This document shows, in pieces, positions 35,640 through 46,700 of a DNA stretch of 64,000 bases. How positions within the stretch are numbered: the first letter of the stretch is position 1; each line of letters starts with the position of its first letter. The notes beneath the pieces were generated by a model, which was not told the DNA's origin, made no database searches, and saw nothing but the letters and a program-made list of their open reading frames with translations. A program made the translations under genes and the position numbers. This DNA comes from Todiramphus chloris collaris (Eukaryota > Chordata > Aves > Coraciiformes > Alcedinidae): contig JANVCC010000077.1 of the NCBI GenBank assembly GCA_025345505.1, forward strand, positions 6,529,494 through 6,593,493, written 5' to 3'.

Positions 35640-36400
35640 CACCAGGGAAGCGAGGCGGGCCCGGGGGCAGCGCCCGAGCCCCTCTATCAGGGGAGCCGCC
35701 TGGGAAGCGGGGCGGGAGCAGCCCTCGCTTCCCCCAAGCCCACAACAACCCCCCGGGCGAAGCTGAGGCCGAGCCGCGGCCGCGGGGACAGGCGGAAGGC
35801 GCGGCCACGCCGGGACAGGCCGGGGCCGGCCGAGCCCCCGCCGCGCCACTGCTGCCCGGCTTTCGCTTTCGCTTCTGCCTCGCCGGAGCCCAGCGCCAAG
35901 GCAAGCCCCCGGTCCCGGNNNNNNNNNNCTCCTGCCCCCGCTGCCCCGGCACCCAGCCCACTGCTCTCATCTGGCGCCTGCAGCAGAGGAGCGGGAGGAA
36001 GCATCTCTCCCTCAGCCGCGGACACTGCGGCCCCTCAGGTGGCCGCGCTGGCTCGGGGGCCGTTTCCTGGGAGCGGGCAGGAGCGCCGGGAGCGGGTTTC
36101 GCGGCGTTGGAAGCGTTGGCGGTGCGGGTTTCCCGCAGTCGGTGCCGCGCCTTCCTTGGTGTGGGGCGGCGGCCCCGCCTTCCTCCTTGGCTGCCCCCTT
36201 GCCCACCTGTGGCCTGCGCGCTTTTAGAGCCTTGTTTTCTTTAAAAGATGATTTAAAAAATGTATTTTTTTGTCAAAGTCGGATCTAGCCCGCAGCTCTC
36301 AGGAGCTGCTGCTACTCTCGGGAAGCTTCAAAACCTGGCTGGGGTGGTGCCGGCGGCCGCGTAGCCGTAGGGCCCAGGTGGCAGCCTCCGAGCTGCTGCA
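35640..36400. promoter_or_regulatory. CASP7: CpG island: CASP7 promoter and untranslated first exon
   Basis: A sharp rise in GC and CpG content against the AT-rich surroundings, with GC boxes such as GGGGCGGG near 35709-35716 and GGGGCGG near 36163. It lies 1.3-2 kb upstream of the first coding exon, whose ATG is the first codon after an acceptor, so an upstream noncoding exon is required. Several GT sites could be its donor (for example after CAG near 36035 or 36378), and I cannot choose between them. Confidence 0.75.
35919..35928. other. Assembly gap (10 Ns)
   Basis: Ten Ns in the most GC-rich part of the island. The true length is unknown, so any frame read across it is meaningless and part of the CASP7 promoter or first exon may be missing. 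Confidence 0.99.
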
Positions 36401-37629
36401 GGGTCACCAGGGCACTGCCCAAGCTAGATGGGAGCGAGTACGTTTCTGAGTAAATGCACTATGAAAGCAAGTTTAATCTGCCAAAATAAATGAGGACGGG
36501 GCAGGGATCGCTGCTGTTTATTCTCATGAAAACAAGTTGGGACAAGGTGGCTCGGTACATCCCACCGCGGTGAAGGTGTGGGCCCCACGCTGCCACCTGC
36601 ATTGCTCTTCTTGACCCACGCTGAGATGGTGCAGGGCGTTCTGCTCTAAGAAAAATTACTTCTTCTCGTATTTTTCTGCCAGATTAATGATGTAAATAAA
36701 CTTCCTGAGTGGGCAGCTCAGTACAAGGAAGAAGAGGAGAGACCTTTTTTTTTTCAACAAGCGAGGTCATTAGATCAGCTCAGCCTTGTCTAGCGGTGTC
36801 CTGTGTCGCCTTTGAGACGAGTGAAGATCTTCTGAATTCACGCTGGAGTAACTAAACAACAAAATACTGTCTGAAATACAGCAATTTGTGTAACATGCTG
36901 CTTTATATAATGAAAATACCTTTTCATTTTTGAGAAACACTGGGGTTTTTTTCATAACAATTGCACGTATTTATTAATTATATGTATACAATGTGTATAT
37001 GTTATATAGAAAAATATATATTATATACATTAATGCATATATGTATGTATTAGATTTTGTAATATATTAATCATGAGAAGCATATAAAACTCATATGAAG
37101 TATTGATATAGACGAAACAGGCAAACGAAAAACTAAGATCCCATCCATGGAAGGTAATACAGGGATTTTTCTCTTACACACGTTTGACTGTCTATATGCA
37201 AATGAAAAAACAGGAGCTCTCTGGGCATCTTAGTACTGGACAAGATTAAAGTTATAAATATTTTCATGTTGTTTGTCCTTGATTTCTTCCCAACATACTT
37301 CTTTCCAGACCATGAGAAAATTTCTAGGAATTAATCATAAGATCTTCCCCTATAAAACAATTTTTCTTTTTTTTCTTACATGCATTTTTGAGAGGTATTA
37401 GGCAAGTCATTTTGGGTAACTGCCACAAGGTAATGTGGACAGCTGAGCATGTGTGATGTCATGTTAATTCAGGGCCAGAAATCTATAGTCACTCTTACTT
37501 GATGAAGTGTTATATGGTATAACTGAATAACAACCTTACATTTATCTGGTTCAGTGGTTTGGTTTATAGAAGTATTTCTAAGACAGTGTTCACTGAAGGA
37601 CTTTTACATTCTTGTACTTTTGTTTGTAG
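36401..37629. other. CASP7 5' intron (end of intron 1)
   Basis: Between the CpG island and the first coding exon. It includes an AT-rich simple stretch at 36968-37070. Nothing else recognised. Confidence 0.6.
36968..37070. repeat. AT-rich low-complexity stretch
   Basis: Irregular runs of TATA, TATG and TTAT units, such as AAAATATATATTATATAC. No regular period. Confidence 0.8.
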
Positions 37630-37742
37630 ATGTCAGATGATCAGCATCTTGATAGCTCTGCTCAAAAGGGAGGTGATGAAGATCATGAAGATGTAGTGGA
37701 CGCAAAGCCGGACAGAAGTAGCAGATACTCAATTTTTGGAAA
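37630..37742 (+). CDS. CASP7: CASP7 coding exon 1: prodomain
   Basis: Residues 1-37 plus two bases of codon 38, starting [15 protein letters not shown]. The ATG immediately follows the acceptor (TTTGTAG), so the whole 5' UTR lies in upstream exons. It holds the acidic prodomain with DVVD24/A, which is the removal site. Donor GTAAGT. Confidence 0.96.
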
Positions 37743-40700
37743 GTAAGTCAGTACTTTTATTCCTGTTATTGTTGTATCATCTGTCACACAGTACCCTTCT
37801 AGTGAGGTTTTGGTGTTCAATTTGCCATGTCCACAACGTCATGTGTGGTCTGGATAGGGAGATAGCTTATGCTGTATAGGTTCAATGTATCTAGTCTGTA
37901 CCACGGAGCATCTCTTTCTAGTATCTTCCTCTGCAGCGACCTACAGTATCTTCCATAACCTTTATTTGGTAGTCAAGAGACCACTAAGTTCATTTAGCAT
38001 CAATTACAGTCCCTCATTTAAAACATTGCCCTTTGATGGAGCTGGGAATTAAATATACCATTAATTATCTATTTTACTGCATTCAACTCAGCTAATCTCC
38101 TGCATCACTGAAATCCCCTGCTGACTATTTAAGTTACTTTAAAGCCTGGATGTGCCATCTAGGTTGTAGCACAAAGAAGTTTCACTTAGTCTTCTGTAAC
38201 CCATTACAAAATAAATCAAAAGCCTTTCATTTCAAAACATTAGGTTACTTTCATTAAACGTACAGGAAGCACGAACTATGTACTGCTTGTCTGTACTCCT
38301 GAAAACACTTGATAAATGTGACTGAAAATGCAAAAGGTGAAAAATGAACAAGGAAAATTTACAAATACTATTGGAACTCAGCATATGGCTACTTCATATT
38401 GTGAACTTCATGGATTTAGAGAGATTTTATTGGAGGTGTTTATTACACTACTGTATGTACAGAGAGGTTTTGATTTCTTTTAATTATTGGATATTCACAT
38501 TCAGGTGAACGGTATAATTCAGAGAAAGTACATGGAGAATATAATTTTATATTTATTGCTTGTTGTATGAGCCTAATGGGGGGTAACAAATCTGTAAGAG
38601 AAGTGAAGAAGCTTTAGTCTTAGAAGACTTGATGTGTTGTTAAGCAAATCACTTTAATTTCTGTCTCTCATTTTATCAGTCCTCAAATGTATTTTATGAT
38701 GTGTATGTGTATTATTAATTCTAACAGAATCAAGTCATGCAAAATAGTCAATATAACATTTGTTTCTAAATCTTGACAAACATTTTTCAAAGTTTTTTTT
38801 TTAACTATAAAATATATGGGTTTGGCCTTCTTTATAAAAGGTGATATGCTAATAACATTATTAAATTATGCAACTCAGTAGTTCCTGAAGGAAAGGCAAT
38901 AATCAGCATTTCTATCACTTTTTTTTCTGTAAGAAATTTTTCAAATAATTTGGCTATGCATCATTGTGAGGCATTCATCCTTTAGGAACACCTTGAAGAT
39001 ACAATTTGAAACATTTTTCTTTAGAAGTAAAAATTGCTCAGATTAAATGTGAAGTAATGGAGAAGATTCAATTTAGGTTTGTAGAAAAAAAAGAAAGTGA
39101 GAAATCTATCAGAGTTTCTTGAAGGAGGTGATGATTGCTTAAAGAGGAATGAGCTGGCTGACAGCGAAGGTCTTAAAAATCGAAGCACAAGTGACAAGCT
39201 CTTTGTCTTGGAAACTGAAACTCTTTGGCCTGAAGGAAGATAGGAATGTGAGACGATAAAGGAAGATGGGGTATGATCTAAAATCATGACTGTAATGGAG
39301 GAGAAAGTGAATAGAGAATGATTCTTCTTTGTACATCACAGGTTATCTAGGGGACATCTGGTGAAAAGTTCATGCAGTAGGTTTAAAACAACCAGTAAGG
39401 TGTAATTTTCATATAGTGCAGAATTCAGTTGTAGAACTTAAAGTCACAAGGTACACACATGTCAAGACTTTAGATGAGTTCAGAAGAGATTAGATGGATT
39501 TGTGGAAAAGAAGTCCAGTGGGAATATTAACATTGAAATCTTTGGTGCCAGATGTTCCTAAATCAGGTTTCTGTGAGAATATATTCTGTATCCATTTTCT
39601 TTTGTTCGTTTTCTTAAAACTCATTACTGGTCAGTACCAGCTACTAGGTTGGATGTACTTCTAATTAGAACCATCATGGCTCTGTGTCTTGATTGCCAAG
39701 GCTTCATTTTGGCAACATGAAATTAATACCTGTACAACAAGATACCTAGAAAGTTTTAGATTCTACAATTTAATGGGACCTTGTTTTGTTATAGCAACCA
39801 GATTTTACCAGCTGTGCAGTACTTTCAGTGAAATTCTACATTGTATTTCATTTATTATTGCTTAAAATATGTAAGCTCAACAGGAAAGCAAGTAACTCGT
39901 ATTGTTAAAGAAGCACATTCTTTTAATGATTGATTTTTAAGAGAACAGAGCAGTGAGAAACCGAATTCAAAGCTCTGCAGAAAGACCTGATATTTCCAGT
40001 GCTTCACATCTCCAATTTATGATTCTCTGTCTGTGACTGGAGATTTATCTAGTAAGAGCAGTAAGTAAAAAGTGAAAATTTATTCACTACAGCATATTTC
40101 TCTCCTGAGAATTCTGTAAGCCTGCTTTACCATGGAGACCCCAAAGCTCAGAACAAGCCATGGAGTGGGCAGGCTTTTCTCACTGCACCACAGTTTAGGA
40201 GAATTATTTTCTACATATTGTATTTTCTTTGAGAAAGTGCTATGACTTAGTTAATGTTGGCGGGGAAAAGAGTTGAAAGAACTGGTTTGAGTCAACATCT
40301 GCTGGTGGTGTTTGGTGTAGGGGTGTTTTAGCCACTAGATGGCAGGAGGGTATCAATTTTATTTACTGGAGAAGCTTGGACAAAGGGAGCCTTGTGGTTG
40401 GGCAAAAAGTTGTGTTTCAGAAAGCAGAGACAGCGGGATGCACTCTGGCAAGCCTGTGCGCAACAGAAATTTAAAACGTGCTTAAGCAAAGATTGAGTTG
40501 AGGATTTCAAATGTGTATTTTAATTCTTTATGTGATAGAAATGAATAGATTTTTTTCCCATAGAAATTTTTCTTTTTTGTTCTCTCTGTTCCTGTTACAC
40601 ATTTGAGGTTCACTTCTCCACATGATGATTTAATATCTTCATGTAGTATCTTTTGTCTTTTATTGGGGAACTCTGTTAGGGACATTGATAACAGCAAACC

Positions 40701-43700
40701 TATTTTAGCATCCTGGAAACCTAATGTAACATGAAATGGAATAAAATTGTGGTTCCACTGTACTAAGTAGATCTAAGTTTTCCCATACTCCTAATGGAAG
40801 TTGTGGGGTTTTTTAAAAAGCTACATCTGAAAATTCCTGAGGCTCAGTAGACTCGCACTCGCACTGTCAGTAATCATAACCACCCCTCTTTGCCAGCTTC
40901 AATGAGAAAGCATAAGAGGGTGGTTATTAGTAGTATCTAGGTACCCATTTTATTCTAATTTAATTGGAGAGAACCATTTGTCCTCGGGTTACTTTTATCT
41001 ACTCCAGCCCTACTGTCAGTATTCCCCTTCTCATCTAGAAACATAATGTAGTTTAAATATATATTTCAGATTTCTTACAAATACCTAGTTACAATTGAAA
41101 TTCTGATTCTGTAGTGCCTTTAGTGCAGAAACATGAAATATATTGTAAGAAAAACTCAGTGAGGAATTTGAGAGGCTTGAAGGGCACATTGACATATAGT
41201 CACCAAGAGGGACTTCAGCTGTTGAACACTGCAAGCCCCAAATACTTATAAGGTATTTATTTTTGCCAAGCCAGGCCACTATAAAGTTTGACACTTCTCA
41301 TTTTAATTACTTTGAAAGCTTGCTGGAAACATCAGCGTGTATCTTTCTTTTTGCAAGTCAATAGTTATGATAGTTACATATTTATGAGATCTACCAGGTT
41401 TGTAAACTAGTATTTGGACCAAAAAGATTCATGGATATATAGTAGGTTTTCTTTTCATTTGTACGATGTTTACTTGGCATCAAAGTGGGGAAGGACAGAT
41501 GTTACCAAAGCTGTCTATTTTAAGTTCATGACCTTTGTCTCAGTATAGCCACATTTTTCAAAATAAAAAATCTTGTCCTTCAAGGACAAGAGTGATCCTG
41601 TAAGTGCAGGACAGACAAGTGTGTAAAGTTGTCTTTGTTTCAGCTTTGCTCTTGTGTTGTTGTTCTGTCTTTTGGGGAGTTATTTTCCACCCACCTTTAA
41701 TTGCCAACAGCTGATTTTTATTTGGTTTCTAAGAAACTGCTTTGCAGGTAGAACTTTCTGAAGAAGTTTCACAGTGGTGCAGAGGTGTTTGTTTTCCAGA
41801 CAGCGGGCCTGATCTGTGGTGGGTTGACCCTGGCTGGATGCCAGGTACGTACCAAAGCTACTCTATCACCCTCTCTCCCCAGCTGGACAGGGGAGAGGAA
41901 ATACAACAAAAGGCTTGTGGGTCAAGGTAAGGACAGGGAAAGATCATTCACCAGTTACCGTCATGAGCAAAACAGACTCAGCTTCGGGAAATCAGTTTAA
42001 TTTATTACCAATCAAATCAGAGTAGGATAATGAGAAATAAAACCAAATCTTAAAAACACCTTCATCCCACCCATCCTTTCCTCCTGGACTTAACTTACTC
42101 CCATTTTACCCTACCTCCTCCCCTGCAGTGGCACAGAGGGATGGGAAATGATGGATGTAGCCAGTTCATCACGTGTTGTTTCTGCCAATCCTTCCTCCTC
42201 AGACTCGTCACACTCATCCCCTACTCCACTGTGGGAGATGGTCCTCCATTAACTTCTCCAGTGTGAGTCTTCCTCACAGGCTACAGTTCTTCACAAACTG
42301 CTCTAGTGTGGGACCCTTCCACGGGGTGTAGTCCTTCAGGAACAGGCTAGTCCAGCTTAGGTCCCCCATGGGGTCACAAGTCCTGTCAGCAAACCTGCTC
42401 CTCTCTCCATGGGTCCACAGGACCTGCCAGGAGTCTACTCCAGTGCCAGCTTCCCACAGGGTCACAGCCTCCTTTAGGCATCCACCTTCTCCAGTGTGGG
42501 GTCCTCCATGGGCTGCAGGTGTATTTCTGCTCCACCATTAGCGTCCATTAGCTGCAGGGGGACAAACTGCCTCACCATGGCCTGCACCATGGACTTCACC
42601 ATGGGCTGCAGGGGAACCTCTGCTCTTGTGCCTGGAATACCTTCTCCCCCACCCCCTTCAATGATGTTGCTGCCTGCAGAGTTGTTTCACATATTCTCTC
42701 TGGCTGTGCTTGTGCTGTTCTTTCCCCCCCTTCTTATGTATGATATCACAGAGGTCCCACCACCATCGCTGGTGGGCTTGGCCTTGGCCAGCAGCAAGTC
42801 CATCTTGGAGCTGGCTGCATTGGCTCTGTTTGACACAGGGGAAGGAGCTTCTCCCAGAAACTGCCCCTGTACTTCCTGTTACTAAAACCTGGCTATGCAA
42901 ACCCAGTCCACTGATTTTATAAATTAATTGCTTGTTCTGTAGAAAAAGTACTATTGCTAGCACTGTATGCTTATGAAGAAACTGTGCTGGCCTCTACTGC
43001 AAGAGTATCAGCTGTTCCTGCCTCAGAATTCACCTGTTCAAATCCAGATGATGCCTTGAATGGTACTGCATCTTTTTTATCATAACTTTTACAGTTTTGA
43101 TATGAAAAATGCAGCTCTGTTACAGGTTTTTCAGTGACAGAATATTACAGACCTTTCAAAAATAAATATTGCTAAGAAAAGTATCTCTTTTATCCTCGGC
43201 TGGAATAAAAATAGCAAGTTACTTTAAAACAAATAACAGCTGATGAATCATTATCTGAAGTTATGCTCTGGGCTGCAACTCAAAAGGTCTGAACCAAACT
43301 CTTGGTTGAGTCTCATATTTCCTTTATTTATGTCTCTAAGCAAATCACTGTGAGAAATAGTCTATCCTGTAAAGACGTGGTGATCTTTCTTTTGACTATC
43401 CTACCTCCAAAGTCTAGCACAACATTAATTTTGTTTGAAATCTGTGGGTCCTGCTTTCCAAAAGCTAAATATCAGTGTACTTTCCCCTAGAGCACTGAAG
43501 ATAATATTTCAGAAGCAATTGGTTCTGGCATCTATAGTCTGTTAAAGTTAATTCCCAGAAAGACAGTAGAGAGATTTTAGGATGTTTCATTCTTATTGCT
43601 CTCTTTAAGGCAGAGGTTGGATTTTTATTTCTTTTTTGTTAGATCTGGAACTTGACTTCCAGGGAACACTGCAGGAGTATTTAACAATCACTGAAAATTA

Positions 43701-46700
43701 GGGTTAGTGCTTGTACTTTCCCTTGGATTCTTTCTGGATGTACCTTATAGGAAATGCCCAAGTATCTTGAAATAGTCTAATGTGTAAGAGTTCATTAACT
43801 CTCAGTCAATATTTGCTTCTCGTCACCTTAGAGACTTTATTCTTTTGAAGCATAGCAAATACTGGGTTATCCATGAACTCTTATCTGTAGCAATCACAAC
43901 AGTGAGTCAAGTATTCTAATTCCTTTTTAGTGTAGCAATTTATTTTCTTCACTACAACAAACTCTGGGCTGTCATCATACAAAATTTGGAGGAAAGCTAT
44001 TATGCAGTGCTGGTTTTAAGCTTTCAAAGGAATCAGAACCAAATTAAGCCAAATTTATAGGAAATAGTTCTATGCATTACAATACAAAGAGGTTTTGTAA
44101 ACTATACATGTTAATTATTTTCTTAGAAAGATTGTGTAAATATTGTAGTGATCGTGGATCAGGTTTTGAGAGAAGGAAGTAAGTTGTATTACAAAGTGAA
44201 GTCTGCTGTCACGCCTCCATCTCAAGACCTGCTGTATTTTCCTACACTCTTACATAGGACCAGTGATAGAATCAGAGTGATGGGAGCATGTTTTCCACTT
44301 GTCAGCAAAGGTAGATCAGGCCTGCATGACCTCAGCTTGCAGGGTGATAGCTATGAGGGCTTGAATAGCCCCATAGAAAAGTCCAGCGTGACCCACTGCT
44401 GACACATGCAAATCTTTGGGCCTGGACACAGAGAGCATCCTGTTTCACTCTCCAATGTAACCCTGAGCATGGTGGGCTCCTAGCATTAGCAAAGAGGATC
44501 AGACTTGCTCTTAAGGACAAGCTGAAGCTGTTTTCAGATGCAGTGTGGAGTACCTTTTGATGATGAGCCAAGGTACTGTAGAATGTTATTTATCTCCTTC
44601 TTTCTGTGCCACCTGTTTGGCAATCTCATTAATGCACACCCTAAAAGAGTTCGGTTTCAGTGCTTATACCAAGCTAATTGTAACTCCACCAGCATTTTGC
44701 AATTGCTAATCCTAGCCAGAGTGTTTCTGAGCAATAGTGTTTGTGGGGATTTGCTTTAGTTTGAGTCATTTTCCAGGCAGTCCATATAACAATATATATA
44801 CCTGTTAATTGCTCTTAGTACCTAGATAGATCAGAGAGGCTTCGTCTTTTTTGTCACAGAGTTGGCAGTTGCCTGTGTACATTATACTACCTAGGATATG
44901 ATTGTGCAGGATTTCAGTTTCCAGAACACCCATGGAAGGTATGTACGTGCAGGTTTTCTAGAAATGAGCAGAAAGGCTTTCAGCAAGCAAGATTCTTTAT
45001 TTGTAAAATTTTACCTTTTGAATGTTATTTGCATATTATGTTGCATACAACATTGTGAGGCCTGCGCAGCGGATACCGTGCAGCTAATTAGGAAGCTGAA
45101 GATGAATTGCAAGTTGATGGCTGAGAGTTTAGAACCGACACTGTTTTGGTCCTGTCTGCTGCAGGTGTTACACCACAAAATTGTCACATAGGCTGTAAGT
45201 AATAGTTAAAATACTAAATGCACAAAGACTAGGTACTACTACCTGTTTACCTCCTGGGCTTTTCAACTGTCACAAAACGTGGACAATATTCGATTTAATA
45301 GTCTGTGCTGAAACATTTTTTACAAGGTGTAGACGGCTTAGCCCCAGTCAGTGCTCTTTGTCTGCTTCACTTGTATGGAATAATGAAATTGCAGCCATGG
45401 TTTTGGTTTGAATTATGTTAAGGTCATCACTAACACATAGTTAAAAGGAGAGGAAGACATATTTAGATGTCACTATCAGAACTCTGAAGATAGACACAAA
45501 GTATGCCAGAAGTTGTAGGCTGAGGCTTGCTTGTTCTAACAGCTCAACTGCTTTTATTACACGCTGGGTTTCCTGTTGTCCTGGACTGGGTTTCTCTGCT
45601 TTCCAAGTTATTAGAGAAGATTCTCCCTCCTAATTGGAGAAGGGTCTGAAACTAAAATGGGACAAAAAAGCTACAAGGGTATTTCAGGGTCTGAAAAATG
45701 TCGTATAATGAGGAATTTAAAATGTATTTAGTCTCTCTAATGGAAGTTGAAATATAATTTTTTGGTAATATACAAATACATAGTGTGCTATAGAAATACA
45801 GATATAGAGGTGATGGAAGATCAGAAGATAGGAGGTACTTTTTCCAATGTATCCATAAATAAATCTTTTAGAAAAAGATTGTGTATAAATCTAAAAGATG
45901 TTCTGCAGATAAAGCTAAAGCTGCAAGTTTGTGCAACCACTGAATAAGGGTTCGTGGCTTGCTTTGCAAGAGATAAATGAAAACACACTCAGATGAGTCA
46001 GTTACTGCAGTTAGTGTGTTGCAGCTCACTAGCTGATGTTGTTCATCTCTTGAGACTGTTGCAGTTGTGGAGCTTTTTGAGGGGGCCTTATTGTGATTCA
46101 AGCTAATACACTTTAGATTGTGGCCTCAAAAGAACGTATAAATAGCCATTGCTGTAGTTCACCTGAGTAGCTGCAGCGTGGTAAGCTGTGATATCTTGCC
46201 TGTTAAGCCAGGGCCCCTGAGGCCTTTAGGGCTGTGATAGACTTCGGGGAAGTGCCCCATTCTGTCATTTTGGCAGTTGACGTTAAGTAATTGTATGCAG
46301 GCACGAGCGGTTTTATCTCTGCAGGGAAGCTAATGGTCTGTAACCAAAGATAGGAATTTGTTTCCAGACTGAGATCCACTGTGAACCTCCATAGTGGACA
46401 GTAAGAATGCCTTTGTTTCAAATAGTTTTTTTTTTCCAGGAGGCACGTGGCAGTAAGCTACCTCACATGCTCTGCACATAAACGTTGTACACATGTACAA
46501 AACAGTGGATTTTACATTCCTTCTCTAGTTTACTGTGCACTACTGTCACCAGAAAGAAGCCATGAGATCTGCAATTATTTGATTAAATAAGTTTGTTTGG
46601 ACTCCATTTTGTAAAGGAAACATCTAAGACTGAGATACATGGAGTCACTTTCCCAAAGTTATTCAACAGCAGAAGCAGGATTCACACTTGGTTCTCCATT

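Noticed and set aside
35549-36244. 231-codon open frame across the CpG island (and its antisense partners)
   Set aside because: Open only because GC-rich DNA has few stops. It reads through an N gap of unknown length and is Pro/Gly/Ala/Arg-rich with no family likeness.
42496-42885. 129-codon open frame
   Set aside because: Lies wholly in the solo LTR; a product of its repeat structure, not a gene.
46136-46144. TATAAATAG, a perfect TATA-type or near-MEF2 motif
   Set aside because: Isolated in an intron with no transcript evidence or CpG context; expected by chance in AT-rich DNA.
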